Origin: an uncultured Clostridia bacterium
GTDB lineage: Bacteria > Bacillota > Clostridia > Christensenellales > CAG-917
Assembly (NCBI GenBank): GCA_934277615.1
Contig: CAKQUV010000001.1
Coordinates: 1 to 64,000 of the forward strand
DNA length: 64,000 nt
Direction: 5' to 3'
Shown: positions 1-9,202 of the stretch, one piece after another
How positions within the stretch are numbered: position 1 is the first letter of the stretch
Layout of the letters: each line of letters starts with the position of its first letter
Notes under the pieces: generated by a model
What the model saw: only the letters and a program-made list of their open reading frames with translations
Databases searched by the model: none
What the model was told of the DNA's origin: nothing
Made by a program: the position numbers and the translations under genes

Positions 1-81
1 TGGTGAGAGTCCCTCCGGGGCAGGAAAAAGACGGCCGTTTGCACCGCAAACGACTTGAATTATTGTCTCCACCACACTTTA
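1..81 (+). other. 3' end of an unidentified transcript, possibly a structured RNA
   Basis: No convincing protein is encoded here. The segment contains a perfect stem CGTTTGC/GCAAACG (about 39-55), a smaller CCC/GGG hairpin before it, and ends in CTCCACCA just ahead of a strong terminator, so something transcribed on the + strand ends here. The terminal CTCCACCA recalls a tmRNA or tRNA 3' end, but no T-arm (GGTTCGA) precedes it, so I do not call it one. The 5' part lies beyond the window. Confidence 0.3.
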
Positions 82-110
82 CCAATCCGCACCATGTGGA
101 TTGGTTTTTT
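82..110 (+). terminator. Rho-independent terminator
   Basis: Stem CCAATCC/GGATTGG with a 9-nt loop is followed by six T residues. It ends the transcript entering from the left edge. Confidence 0.8.
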
Positions 111-115
111 ACTAT

Positions 116-149
116 AAAAGAAGTCCGATGGCAATCGGACTTCTTTTAT
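116..149. terminator. Bidirectional terminator
   Basis: A near-perfect stem AAAAGAAGTCCGAT/ATCGGACTTCTTTT with a 4-nt loop has A and T tracts on both sides. It can end both the + transcript from the left and the minus-strand gene whose stop codon is at 282. Confidence 0.8.
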
Positions 150-281
150 CGAATTTGGTTTATTATTGTCGATATGTTGTTGTCGATATTATGCCGTTGT
201 TTTTCAAAATTATATTTTGTTTTAGAAAAACAATGTTTTGCCGTTTGTCATATCGTTAATAAATCTCCTATTGGGCGCGTT

Positions 282-1151
282 TTATCTAACGATAAACAAG
301 TCTACGTCCGCGGCGACAAAATCGAACGTCGTCGCACCGATTGCCCTCATAGAATAGGCAAAGCCTACGTTGTCTTTGTTGCCGATAAGCGCGTTGGTCG
401 CAATCGTGCCTATTTGGACGTTCAAATCCTCGATTGAACCGATTTTGAGGATCGTGTCAAGCGTTTTAAACAAGTCCGCGGTGTCGTCGGAAGAAAGATT
501 GTTGAATGTGAGCGATTTGTGCGATACGGTATATTCAAAGCCGTTTTTATCAGTCTTATCGACGCGCACGGTTGACGATACGTAAAGAGTGTCGGGAATA
601 TACTTTTTGACGTATTTGTACGGAAAACCGTCCATATCCGCTTTAAACGGCGTAAGATCGAGCTTTGCCACGACATTGAAGTCCGCGCTACCGTTGTCCG
701 AACAATCGGAAAAATCGACTTGCACGATAGATACCGCAACTTCCTTATCGCCAAGCTTCAACTTCCCGCCCGTTTGAGCGAACAGTACCGTTTGAGCGAT
801 TGCGCCCACCTGCTTTTCCGTGAGCGAAACGTTGTCGGTCAACGTTTTGCCCGCAAGTGCTTGGAAATCGACGTAATAACCGTTGTATCCCTTGCCGTCT
901 TGATATACGATAAGCCCGCCCAATTTGGCATTGACGGTATCTTTCATATCAACAAAATCGCCGTCACCGTATGCGTTTGGGCAAAGCGTGCTTTCGTCAA
1001 CACGTTCGTTTAGCGTTTTGAGTTGGCCTGCGGTGCGGAAAAGATCTATCCCGTACGTGGAACGCACGTAAAAATACGTACCGAAAAACGCAGCGGCGAC
1101 TATCAACACGAGTACTAATAATGTGATAAGTATTGCTTTTATTGCTTTCAT
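282..1151 (-). CDS. Membrane-anchored hypothetical protein
   Basis: Unrecognised 289-residue protein. Residues about 5-30 form one hydrophobic segment (ILITLLVLVLIVAAAFFGTY) directly after two lysines, which fits an uncleaved signal anchor with the remaining 260 residues outside the cell. The exported part has alternating polar/hydrophobic strands (such as TLYVSSTVRV) and a single Cys near residue 57; no catalytic motif is visible. It is monocistronic on the minus strand, with only a weak AAGAGA-type ribosome-binding site before the ATG. It could be a substrate-binding or lipid-binding surface protein, but nothing in the sequence decides this. Confidence 0.7.
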   Translation of the reverse strand: MKAIKAILITLLVLVLIVAAAFFGTYFYVRSTYGIDLFRTAGQLKTLNERVDESTLCPNAYGDGDFVDMKDTVNAKLGGLIVYQDGKGYNGYYVDFQALAGKTLTDNVSLTEKQVGAIAQTVLFAQTGGKLKLGDKEVAVSIVQVDFSDCSDNGSADFNVVAKLDLTPFKADMDGFPYKYVKKYIPDTLYVSSTVRVDKTDKNGFEYTVSHKSLTFNNLSSDDTADLFKTLDTILKIGSIEDLNVQIGTIATNALIGNKDNVGFAYSMRAIGATTFDFVAADVDLFIVR

Positions 1152-1510
1152 AGTTTTTTTCTCTTATAAAAGGTGTTTTGTACCGTCTTTATCGACGGCT
1201 TTATTATTATACCATTTTATGTGCTCGGATACAAGTCCCATTTATCACTCGACATAATCGATGTTTTTCAACCGAACAAAAAAACCATCATCATCGATTG
1301 TGCACATTGCCCATATCAACGGTTTAAGAGAAGTTGCGAATTGAACATAACAAGCCGTATCGCAAACCATTTAACTTGACAAATCACGGGTTCGGACTAA
1401 TAATGTATTTATATACGATAGTATACAAGAAATTTGTATAGAGGAATCTAAATCGGCAGGCGCAAGCCGTCGAGGCGGATTTTTCTCAATCTATAAAAGG
1501 AGAACCGATT
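1152..1510. other. Divergent intergenic region with tldD promoter
   Basis: No gene is seen in these 359 bases. The right part carries the promoter described at 1376-1404, and AAAGGAG at about 1497 is the tldD ribosome-binding site. The left part is AT-rich and featureless. Confidence 0.6.
1376..1404 (+). promoter_or_regulatory. Sigma-A promoter of tldD-tldE
   Basis: A perfect -35 TTGACA (1376-1381) is followed after 16-17 bases by TAATAAT (1398-1404), about 105 bases before the tldD start. Confidence 0.7.
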
Positions 1511-2929
1511 ATGTTTGAAAAACTTGAACAAATCAAGCCGGCGCTCAAAAAGCTTATCGCCGAACTTGACAAGACGTACGCCTATGCGTCGGTGCTTGCG
1601 GTCGAGGACGAAAACCGCGGTTGGAGAATAAGTCGCACGGGCAAAAGAATAAACAACGGCGGTTTTGGCGGCGGCTCGGGCTATGTGGTGCGCGTATTTG
1701 ACCAAACGGGCTGCGCGGAGTATTCCTTCAATGAGTTTTCCGAGGACAGAATTCCCCAAATCGTCAAAACAATGGGCGAGCGCATAGCGCAAGAGGCAAA
1801 GAATATTCCGAGCGGAATAACGCCGCTCCCCACCCCCATTCCGAGCGATGAACCGGCAATATTCCAAAAAGTCGGCGGATTCAAAATCAATCCCGGAGAA
1901 CTCGGCGACGAGGCGATACTTGCAAGACTCGAGCAAATCCGCAACAAGGCGATGACGGTTGAAGGCGTGCTTGACGCAATCGCAACGATTTCGTATAGAG
2001 CGTACAGAAAATTGTTCGTTTCCAAAAATCGCGACCTCGACCAAACCGTAATGTACACTAACGGCGCGATTATGGCGATGTCCCAACGCGGCGAAGAGGT
2101 TTTGGACGCATACAAGGGCTTTTCCATCCTCGGCGGCATGGAACTTCTCGACGAAATGGACGGCTATGCCTTGAGCGTCGCAAACGAGGCTGTCGAGCTT
2201 TTGAAGAGCGAACCGATGATCCCCGGCGAATACGACTGCATCTGCGATCCCGACACCACGGGCATGATAGTGCACGAAGCGTTCGGACACGGCGTGGAAA
2301 TGGATATGTTTGTCAAAGACAGAGCGCTTGCGGCAAAATTCATCGACGAGCGCGTGGCAAGCGATCTTGTTACGATGCACGACGGCAACGCTGTTGACGA
2401 CACGGCAACTTGCTGGTTTGACGACGAAGGCACCTTCACGGGCGACACTGTTGTCATCTCGAACGGTATCTTGAAACGCGGCATGTGCGACGCGCTCTCC
2501 GCAAGCCGTCTGGGCGTAAAGCCAACGGGCAACGGCAGACGCGAGAGTTACGAGCGCAAAGTTTATACTCGCATGACCAACACCTATTTCGAAGGCGCAA
2601 AGGACGGCGTAACGCCGGAAGATATGATTGCCTCCGTCAAATACGGCTTCTTGCTTGAATCCCCCTCTAGCGGTATGGAAGATCCCAAAAACTGGGGCAT
2701 CCAATGCATGGTTACCAAGGCAAGAGAAATCAAAGACGGCAAGCTTACGGGCAGAATCTTCTCGCCTATCGTGCTTACCGGCTACGTTCCAGACCTTCTC
2801 AAATCCGTGAGCATGATGAGCTCCAACCTCGTTACGTGCGGCAGCGGTTTCTGCGGAAAAGGCTATAAGGAATGGGTTAAAGTATCCGACGGCGGCCCCT
2901 ACATGAAGGCTCGCATCAGACTTGGCTGA
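1511..2929 (+). CDS. tldD: TldD metalloprotease subunit
   Basis: This is the TldD subunit of the TldD/TldE heterodimeric zinc protease, which in other bacteria trims unfolded peptides and modified-peptide leaders in the cytoplasm. The signature HEAFGH (residues 255-260, HExxxH) is intact, so this is the catalytic subunit. The 472-residue length is normal. The start is fixed by AAAGGAG eight bases upstream. The partner gene begins 11 bases after the stop, giving a two-gene operon under the promoter at 1376-1404. No peptide-modification genes are nearby, so the substrate is unknown. Confidence 0.93.
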   Translation: MFEKLEQIKPALKKLIAELDKTYAYASVLAVEDENRGWRISRTGKRINNGGFGGGSGYVVRVFDQTGCAEYSFNEFSEDRIPQIVKTMGERIAQEAKNIPSGITPLPTPIPSDEPAIFQKVGGFKINPGELGDEAILARLEQIRNKAMTVEGVLDAIATISYRAYRKLFVSKNRDLDQTVMYTNGAIMAMSQRGEEVLDAYKGFSILGGMELLDEMDGYALSVANEAVELLKSEPMIPGEYDCICDPDTTGMIVHEAFGHGVEMDMFVKDRALAAKFIDERVASDLVTMHDGNAVDDTATCWFDDEGTFTGDTVVISNGILKRGMCDALSASRLGVKPTGNGRRESYERKVYTRMTNTYFEGAKDGVTPEDMIASVKYGFLLESPSSGMEDPKNWGIQCMVTKAREIKDGKLTGRIFSPIVLTGYVPDLLKSVSMMSSNLVTCGSGFCGKGYKEWVKVSDGGPYMKARIRLG

Positions 2930-2940
2930 GAGGTGATATT

Positions 2941-4224
2941 ATGATAGAAAAAATCAAAAAAGCATTAGCGGAACTCAATATTCAGCGCTGGAGAATAAAC
3001 GAAGTCAAGGAAGAATCGGCGGAGTTGTTTTTCGTCAAACACAATCTTGACACAAGACGTATAAAGGACACTCACAAATGCACCGTTACCGTATATAGGG
3101 AAAGCGAAAAAGACGGCAAAAAATACGTCGGCGACACCTGCGCGCACATCAATCCGTCCATGACTTACGACGAGATAAAAAAGGAAATCGAGGACGCCTA
3201 TTTCGCAGCGCAATTCGCGATGAACCCCTATTACGCCCCTGCGGATAAGGTGGTTTTCGACACCATCGAAAAGCACAATGAACTTGCCACCGCTCCGCTC
3301 GCCGAAAGCGCGGGCAAAATGGCGGCTGCAATCTTCTCTGCCGACGTCAACGAGCACGCATATATCAATTCAACGGAAGTATTTTGCCACAGACACTATT
3401 GCCGCATACTCACTTCCGAGGGTACGGACGTATCTTTCACCGACGCAAGTTGCAAGGGCGACTACGTAGTGCAGTGCAAGACTCCCGACGACGTCGAGCT
3501 TATCAACCAATTCGAATACGACGACGTGAACACCGACGCGCTCAAACAAGGCGTAGCGGAATATCTTGCTTTCGTCTATGACAGGGCTTGCGCTCAAAAA
3601 ACGCTCAAGAGCGGCAATTACGACGTGATTCTGAGCGGCAAAAACCTCAGCGTCGTCCTCTCCTATTACACCGAAAAATCGGCGGCGGGAATGATTTATC
3701 CCGGATACTCTTCCTGGAAGAAAGGCGACGGCATACAAGGCGAAATCAAAGGCGACGCGCTCGATTTGACAATGATTGCCACACGCCCGTTCAGCGGCGA
3801 GGGTATAAAAATGCAAGACCTCGACGTTATCGACAGCGGAAAACTCTGCGCAATCCACGGCGGCACTCAGTTCTGCCACTATCTCGGCATAGAGCCTACT
3901 GGCATCTATGAGAAGATCAAATGCGACAACAAAGGCAGCATATCTTTTGAGGATATGAAGAAAAAGCCCTGCCTCTGGACGGTTGCCTTCTCCGATTTCC
4001 AAATGGACACTTTCACCGGGCACTTCGGCGGCGAAATCCGCCTTGCATACCTCATCGAGGAGGGCAAAATCACTCCGGTTACGGGCGGCTCCATCAACGG
4101 CAATCTTATTGAAGCGCAACAAAACATGCTTTTCTCGACGGACAGATACGTTTCCGCATACTTTGAAGGGCCCTATGCCGTCAAGTTCTTCGGCGTTCCC
4201 GTCGCAGGCACGGCAAACGACTGA
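2941..4224 (+). CDS. tldE: TldE/PmbA metalloprotease subunit
   Basis: 427-residue partner of TldD. It shares the TldD/PmbA fold but has no HExxxH motif, as expected for the non-catalytic subunit that completes the peptide-threading chamber. Translation starts at an ATG after GAGAGGTGAT, 11 bases after the tldD stop, so the two are co-transcribed and probably made in equal amounts. A terminator follows at 4265-4294. Confidence 0.9.
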   Translation: MIEKIKKALAELNIQRWRINEVKEESAELFFVKHNLDTRRIKDTHKCTVTVYRESEKDGKKYVGDTCAHINPSMTYDEIKKEIEDAYFAAQFAMNPYYAPADKVVFDTIEKHNELATAPLAESAGKMAAAIFSADVNEHAYINSTEVFCHRHYCRILTSEGTDVSFTDASCKGDYVVQCKTPDDVELINQFEYDDVNTDALKQGVAEYLAFVYDRACAQKTLKSGNYDVILSGKNLSVVLSYYTEKSAAGMIYPGYSSWKKGDGIQGEIKGDALDLTMIATRPFSGEGIKMQDLDVIDSGKLCAIHGGTQFCHYLGIEPTGIYEKIKCDNKGSISFEDMKKKPCLWTVAFSDFQMDTFTGHFGGEIRLAYLIEEGKITPVTGGSINGNLIEAQQNMLFSTDRYVSAYFEGPYAVKFFGVPVAGTAND

Positions 4225-4264
4225 TTTTATTGCAAAACGTTTCCCGAAAAACACAAAAAACACA

Positions 4265-4294
4265 AAAACCTCGCATGAAAAGCGCGAGGTTTTT
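4265..4294 (+). terminator. Terminator of tldD-tldE
   Basis: Stem AAAACCTCGC/GCGAGGTTTT with a 9-nt loop, 40 bases after the tldE stop. Confidence 0.75.
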
Positions 4295-4407
4295 CATTTG
4301 CCGCAAAGTGTTTAATCTTGCAAATTCGGCGCACAATAACCGCAAAGATATTGAAATAACGCAAAAAACGTGATATCATCAAATCAACAACTCGTATGAG
4401 GTGAATT

Positions 4408-4866
4408 ATGAAAGCAATAGACAACAAAAAAGACTTGGATAAAATCATCAAAACCGCGCGCATCGTGTGGTGCTTTACGCTCGTAATCGCCATAGTTTTC
4501 CTTGCGCTCGGCATCAACTCGCTCGTAACCGCAGGACCGTTCCTTGACAACGAAGAGGAGGCGCTTCTCCCCCACGGCGCAGCAATGGCGCTCACAATCA
4601 TCGGAGCAATATGTGCAATGGCAACGGTGTTTTTGACCTTCTTCTCCTTCATCGTGCCGCTTATGACCAAACTCGCCCCCAAAATCAACGGCGTTATGCT
4701 CGACGCCAACAAGGACAATATCCAAACGATGATGCGCACCATAACCGACGCAAACAAGCCCCAATCCGACGCAGAACCGGAAGGTGAAACTATGTTCTGC
4801 CACAACTGCGGACAAAAAATTGCCAAAGACTCCGCCTACTGCAAGCACTGCGGCGCAAAGCAATAA
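4408..4866 (+). CDS. Two-TM protein with C-terminal zinc ribbon
   Basis: 152-residue membrane protein of unknown role. Two hydrophobic segments lie at about residues 20-43 and 60-85. They are followed by a cytoplasmic-type tail ending in a zinc ribbon of the form CHNCG...CKHCG (about residues 131-149). GAGGTG precedes the ATG. Short membrane proteins with a terminal zinc ribbon are common in Clostridia but functionally undefined; the ribbon is probably a protein-contact module. It is a single gene, closed by a strong bidirectional terminator. Confidence 0.75.
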   Translation: MKAIDNKKDLDKIIKTARIVWCFTLVIAIVFLALGINSLVTAGPFLDNEEEALLPHGAAMALTIIGAICAMATVFLTFFSFIVPLMTKLAPKINGVMLDANKDNIQTMMRTITDANKPQSDAEPEGETMFCHNCGQKIAKDSAYCKHCGAKQ

Positions 4867-4889
4867 CGAAATCTATAAAACAAAAACCA

Positions 4890-4920
4890 CGACCTCGGCA
4901 GATTGCCGAGGTCGTTTGTT
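4890..4920. terminator. Bidirectional terminator between convergent genes
   Basis: An 11-bp perfect stem CGACCTCGGCA/TGCCGAGGTCG sits between the stop of the zinc-ribbon gene and the stop of the minus-strand MATE gene. Confidence 0.8.
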
Positions 4921-4923
4921 TGT

Positions 4924-6243
4924 CTAAGCGTTATCTTTTATCAATTTGACGCATTTCCCGCATTCACTTTTTCGCAAAAACACTTTTTCTTCAATCAACG
5001 AAATAATAAAATGCACAACCATTCCAAATCCGAACATCAAAATAATCGCGTTCATATCGAACACGATTGCTTTTGTCAAATACAACGCATAAAAAATACC
5101 GTAATATCCGAAATTGATAATAATAGAATTGATTGCATTATAATAGGTTTTTCCAACGCCTATAAATATATTGTCTATTATTGCGCACCCGATATATGCA
5201 ACGTAAAACGGAGCGAGTTTCAGCACAATGGCAAAAATTTCTTCGCTGTTTTGTAAGCCTTCAGCATATTTGAAAAACGGTGTCCAAAGCGACATCGTAG
5301 TAATCCAAGCGAGAACGACGCCCAACCCTATGACATAATAGTTTGACTGCGCCAACGATTTGTACCCGTCCTTGCAATCTCGTCTAATCACTTCTGATAG
5401 CGCCGAAATCGGAATCAACAGCCATCCCCAAATAAAGTTGTTGGCAACCCAATAATTCCCCTGCTCTGCAACCATATTTACCATTTTACAGACCATAATT
5501 GCATAAACAATGTTGTCCACAAATTGTTGCATCCCCGAAAATACGCCGATCTTGCACCACTCTTTCAATACGGGCAAGTCGGATTTATCAAAGCGTGCAA
5601 GTTTAAAATGTCCTTGCCTATACAATATAAACAAACCCGCAATTGCGAGAATGGAATTGACGATTATGTTTGAAATCGCAACGCCGCACACGCCGAAATT
5701 CGGGATAAATATTAAGTCGGAAGCTATGGACAAAACGGTATTTACGGCAAGGATAATATAAACGTTTTTTGCCTTACCGACCACCACGAACACGACGTTG
5801 ACGAAGCTCACGACTATGCCGATCATAAAAGCAATCGTTTCAAATTGCAAATACGAATTCGTAGTTTCGACGTCAAAACCTTCCCCGTTCATTGCCTTTA
5901 TAAGCACCACGCCGTACACGAGAACGCCGATAGAAAACAGCGCATACAAAACGAATACTATAATCCCGATTTTGAACGTGCTTTTTGCAAAATCGTTTTC
6001 GTTTTGCTTGAAAATCTTATTCAAAATAGAATAAAGCGGAACTATCAAAAACGCTTGCAAAGTTTCGTTTATCAAATCGAACCATTCCATTTGACCTATA
6101 ATATCAAAAGTGGGACTCGGATTGTTTGAAGAGATAATAAAAGTTTTTACGGTTTGATATATCGCAGGAATAAGCGATAACGCACACAAAGCGACGAATA
6201 GTCGCCAATTGAACGTTCTAAGCCGTTCTAAAGTCTTGTTCAT
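4924..6243 (-). CDS. MATE-family efflux transporter
   Basis: 439-residue polytopic membrane protein with about 12 hydrophobic segments. MATE proteins export drugs or metabolites in exchange for Na+ or H+. The family feature visible here is the mid-protein segment IPNFGVCGVAISNIIVNS, matching the conserved GxxGaAiat turn of the MATE fold. An open frame extends 28 codons further upstream, but the ATG at 6243 is preceded by GGTGGGG five bases away and starts the hydrophilic N-terminus typical of the family, so I place the start there. The substrate cannot be read from sequence. Confidence 0.8.
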   Translation of the reverse strand: MNKTLERLRTFNWRLFVALCALSLIPAIYQTVKTFIISSNNPSPTFDIIGQMEWFDLINETLQAFLIVPLYSILNKIFKQNENDFAKSTFKIGIIVFVLYALFSIGVLVYGVVLIKAMNGEGFDVETTNSYLQFETIAFMIGIVVSFVNVVFVVVGKAKNVYIILAVNTVLSIASDLIFIPNFGVCGVAISNIIVNSILAIAGLFILYRQGHFKLARFDKSDLPVLKEWCKIGVFSGMQQFVDNIVYAIMVCKMVNMVAEQGNYWVANNFIWGWLLIPISALSEVIRRDCKDGYKSLAQSNYYVIGLGVVLAWITTMSLWTPFFKYAEGLQNSEEIFAIVLKLAPFYVAYIGCAIIDNIFIGVGKTYYNAINSIIINFGYYGIFYALYLTKAIVFDMNAIILMFGFGMVVHFIISLIEEKVFLRKSECGKCVKLIKDNA

Positions 6244-6398
6244 ATTTCCCCACCGTGCATTCTTCACGCACAAAGTTGAATTTGACAAAATGTGCGCCCT
6301 ATCGAAAGACCAATCGTCTTTCCGCAAAATCGCCTACTGCCACGACGATTATGCATATAGGCAAAGTAAGACGTACAAAAAAAGTATAGCGCCTTTTA

Positions 6399-6428
6399 TA
6401 AAAGGCAAAAGCACCCTTGCGAGTGCTT
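6399..6428 (-). terminator. Terminator overlapping the Sel1-like gene stop
   Basis: Read on the minus strand, stem AAGCAC/GTGCTT is followed by TTTTGCCTTTT. It overlaps the stop codon of the gene above it. Confidence 0.6.
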
Positions 6429-6699
6429 AATCGTTCAACGTTTGTCTTATGCTGTCAATTGCATTGATACCCAAATTTATAACGTCAAATGCTTTGTTAG
6501 ATATCAAATACGCTTTGGATTTGAGATGTCCGTTGTTAGCAGCGGTTTTCAACAATGCTAGCGCTTGCTTCTCGTCTTTCCTTATTACGCTTCCGTCAAG
6601 ATAAATCATCGCAAGTTCATATCTTGCGTCGTCATCGTTATTCTTTATTTGCTTCTTTAAGAAAGATATTCTTCTTTTAAGTTTTAGTTTTTCAAACAT
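6427..6699 (-). CDS. Small Sel1-repeat protein
   Basis: 90-residue protein. Residues about 25-62 form one Sel1-type TPR unit (ARYELAMIYLDGS...ALALLKTAANNGH...AYLI), a helical-hairpin module used for protein-protein contacts. The N-terminus is strongly basic and could form a short coiled coil. The start ATG has AGGGGA upstream. A single Sel1 repeat is short for the family, so this is either a minimal adaptor or the remnant of a longer protein. Confidence 0.65.
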   Translation of the reverse strand: MFEKLKLKRRISFLKKQIKNNDDDARYELAMIYLDGSVIRKDEKQALALLKTAANNGHLKSKAYLISNKAFDVINLGINAIDSIRQTLND

Positions 6700-6856
6700 A
6701 TTTTTCCCCTATTTAGATGAATTAGCATCACAAAACATTGCCGTTTTATGCAATTGCTTTTATGAAACCCTATTGCAATTGTACCATATACGCTTAACGA
6801 TTTCAATAATAAAAAATATGTCGCAACATGTTAGCCGTCATTGAATACAGGGGCAA

Positions 6857-6883
6857 CAAAAAAGCACTCTTACTAGAGTGCTT
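6857..6883 (-). terminator. Terminator downstream of the small membrane protein gene
   Basis: Perfect stem AAGCACTCT/AGAGTGCTT with a T tract on the minus strand, 38 bases after the stop at 6921. Confidence 0.7.
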
Positions 6884-6890
6884 GATTTGC

Positions 6891-6920
6891 TGGCGGAGCG
6901 TTAGTAACGTAAATCGAATT
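6891..6920. repeat. 30-bp exact direct repeat, copy 1
   Basis: Begins TGGCGGAGCGTTAG and is identical over 30 bases to 9195-9224. It abuts the stop codon of the gene at 6921. See the matching entry at 9195. Confidence 0.8.
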
Positions 6921-7139
6921 CTACTTAACCGAAAAGCTAACTATCAAGCCAACAATAGTAACTGCTAATGATATTATAGCGATTATCAACATAAAAATGT
7001 TGAATCGCTTTGCTTTTCGCAACTCTTCTTTTTGCTCAGCATTTATTTGCTTTAAAAGGTCTAATTCACCATCAATTGCGTTCATCGTTTTTTTAATTCC
7101 ATCAAACACATTTGAAAAATCTTTATCGAAGTTATCCAT
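6921..7139 (-). CDS. Small membrane protein
   Basis: 72-residue protein of unknown function. Residues 1-45 are charged and helical (a possible coiled coil, ending EQKEELRKAKR). A single transmembrane segment (MLIIAIISLAVTIVGLIVSF) ends the protein, giving a tail-anchored layout. The frame is open for 24 codons upstream, but GAGGAAA lies seven bases before the ATG at 7139, so that start is chosen. Its stop is flush with a 30-bp direct repeat. Confidence 0.6.
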   Translation of the reverse strand: MDNFDKDFSNVFDGIKKTMNAIDGELDLLKQINAEQKEELRKAKRFNIFMLIIAIISLAVTIVGLIVSFSVK

Positions 7140-7335
7140 ATCATTTCCTCTTTCGTTTTTGAAAAAGCATAGCCATTCTTCATAGTAACGTAAATCAAAT
7201 AATACAATCACTTAACGCTAACAAATCTAAACGTAAATTTAGCCTATATTATTTTCGTCATCGAATCTTTTTTTATCAAATATTGCACGTTCACCGTATA
7301 CAAGAATGGGAACAAGCGTCATTTGTTGTAATTTT

Positions 7336-8682
7336 TCATACTTTCTTCCAATAGCAATCGTACCCGTTTTGCGCTTTTAATTGATTTGCCAACGTTATAG
7401 AATTATTCATATCTGATTTTGAAACGATTCCTGTATCGGTTGTTGTGTAATATGATATTTCATATTTCCAATCACTATCTGTCGAAAAATAAACATTTGT
7501 TAGCCCCGGACAGCCGGCAAATGCGCCTTGTCCAAAAGTAGTTATATCATTTGGCAAATATACCTTTTTGAGTGATGTCATATCATAAAAACAATGTGAT
7601 TCAATATCATTAAGCAGATGTACTTCCGTTAAATTATTTGGTATCAAATAATAGTAAACATATGAACCGCTATATGGCTTGTGTTTAACTACATAAAAGT
7701 TATCATCGCCAGTTTCGGTTATTGTACTATCAGTGGCGCTTGTTTCATATTTGGTGTAATGATAAAACAGTGATAAAACATTGTTACTTCCGCAAGTAAG
7801 TTTCGTTAGGCATTTGTTATCTTTGAAAATCATATCCAAAGATGAGATTGCCCCGTGAATTTCCACTTCTTTTAACTGCTCCCATCCATAAAAAAATTCT
7901 TTTTGTATTGATGTTACTGAAAGCGGAACGACAAAACTGTTTAATTGTTGTTTTGGTGCAAAATAGATTCCTGGATCATTACTTGTTTTATTTGTTAAAG
8001 ATGTCAATTTTTCGCAGTTTGCAAAAGCGTTAGTTCCCAAATAACTCAAACAAGAATCGATACTGACACGGTAAAGGTTTTGACAATTTGAAAACGCATT
8101 ATCACCAATATAATTTATGTCTTCAATAGATATAGTGGCTAATTTCCCCCAATTTGAAAAAGAATTATTTTCAATCTTAGTAATAGAACTCGGGATGATA
8201 AATGAAGTTAAATTATTATTTGTGTCAATAACAAGCCCGTTCTTTCCGTTGTTTGTGATGGTTTTTAATTGAGGACACAATTCAAACGCATCTTTACCGA
8301 TACTTACGATATTTGATGTAATGTTTATTGTTGAAATGTTGGCACAGTTATAAAAAGCATAGTCTTCTATCGTTTCAATGCTTTTAGGGATTTGTACACT
8401 CTTGATTAAATTGTTATTTGCAAAGCAATGGTTCCCTATGGTTTTAACTTCATATGCTTTACCCGCTATTATTCTACCCTCTTCATCTATGCTATAAGTA
8501 GCTGGTATAGTAATATTAACGCTATTAGTTTCATTTGCATAAAAACGCTTTATGCACCCTGTATTGTCGATTTCATACGGTAAATAATAAGTTTGACCAC
8601 TGTCGTTTTTATTGCTACAAGCAGTCAAGCCCATTAATAAAGCCAAACATAAAATACAAAAAGGTATTGCTATTTTTTTCAT
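7336..8682 (-). CDS. BspA-like leucine-rich-repeat lipoprotein
   Basis: 448-residue predicted surface lipoprotein. The N-terminal signal peptide MKKIAIPFCILCLALLMGLTAC ends in lipobox LTAC, with Cys22 as the lipidation site. The rest consists of BspA-type LRR (LRR_5) units of the form sIxxIexxAFxxCxxLxxvxIp, seen at least six times (for example IETIEDYAFYNC, IGKDAFELC, IGDNAFSNC, LGTNAFANC, GQGAFAGC). Such proteins mediate adhesion or host contact in gut bacteria. The start is set by GAGGTG before the ATG at 8682; 15 upstream codons are ignored. The gene is AT-rich compared with its chromosomal neighbours and lies between two copies of a 30-bp direct repeat. Confidence 0.85.
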   Translation of the reverse strand: MKKIAIPFCILCLALLMGLTACSNKNDSGQTYYLPYEIDNTGCIKRFYANETNSVNITIPATYSIDEEGRIIAGKAYEVKTIGNHCFANNNLIKSVQIPKSIETIEDYAFYNCANISTINITSNIVSIGKDAFELCPQLKTITNNGKNGLVIDTNNNLTSFIIPSSITKIENNSFSNWGKLATISIEDINYIGDNAFSNCQNLYRVSIDSCLSYLGTNAFANCEKLTSLTNKTSNDPGIYFAPKQQLNSFVVPLSVTSIQKEFFYGWEQLKEVEIHGAISSLDMIFKDNKCLTKLTCGSNNVLSLFYHYTKYETSATDSTITETGDDNFYVVKHKPYSGSYVYYYLIPNNLTEVHLLNDIESHCFYDMTSLKKVYLPNDITTFGQGAFAGCPGLTNVYFSTDSDWKYEISYYTTTDTGIVSKSDMNNSITLANQLKAQNGYDCYWKKV

Positions 8683-8981
8683 AAAGCACCTCACAAAAAA
8701 AGTGTATTTTATTGAGAACCACGCCAAAAAATGAATCTCTCAAATGTTAAAACTTCTTTCCTATTCAATGGTTGAGAGTTCGTTTTGCCGATTGTACACC
8801 ATTTGAAAGGATATTAAGATACTCGCACGAATAATATATCATATTTTATATTAAAATTCAATGTATTTCCAAGAAAATATTATCGTTCGGCGCTGTGACA
8901 GGTGAGTGACATATATAATCACAACCAAGCACATACAATAGAGCGTTAATTTTGATTGCACGAAATCTCTCTTTTGACAGC

Positions 8982-9012
8982 AAAAAACCCGACTGAACCG
9001 TCGGGTTTTTTT
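8982..9012. terminator. Terminator-like stem inside the intergenic repeat
   Basis: Stem AAAACCCGAC/GTCGGGTTTT with T tract, immediately followed by TGGCGGAG. It probably belongs to the repeat element that follows rather than to an adjacent gene. Confidence 0.65.
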
Positions 9013-9202
9013 GGCGGAGAAAGAGAGGTCAGTTGTTGCTCTGCAACAAACATCTCTTCTGCTCCGCGGGATTCCTGCCAATTTTAGTAATCTTACGCGC
9101 TACGCGCCCCTGCTTTTTATATTCACAATAAAATACAAGCATTTTTTGCGAATATAAAAAAAGCAATCCTACGGATTCGTAAGATTACTTAAATTGGCGG
9201 AG
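9013..9202. repeat. Nested palindromic repeat element, copy A
   Basis: The 549-base gap between the lipoprotein and the DGQHR gene holds this element. A left flank contains GCAACAAACATCTCTTCTGC. Then comes a 21-bp inverted repeat (9077-9097 and 9178-9198, one mismatch) enclosing an inner inverted repeat TTTTTATATTC/GAATATAAAAA (9114-9124, 9150-9160). A second copy with different stem sequences but the same plan and flank lies at 21535-21716. The open frame across it is not a gene. Confidence 0.7.

Noticed and set aside
1..81. tmRNA 3' end
   Set aside because: The CTCCACCA ending fits, but the obligatory T-arm (GGTTCGA loop) is missing just upstream.
1448..2704. 418-codon minus-strand frame
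   Set aside because: Antisense to tldD, which has an intact HEAFGH site and an operon partner.
8851..9081. Minus-strand frame encoding RRDVCCRATT
   Set aside because: It is the translation of the palindromic repeat flank; the same phrase appears in the frame at 21350-21619 over the other copy. Such repeat-derived frames are not genes.
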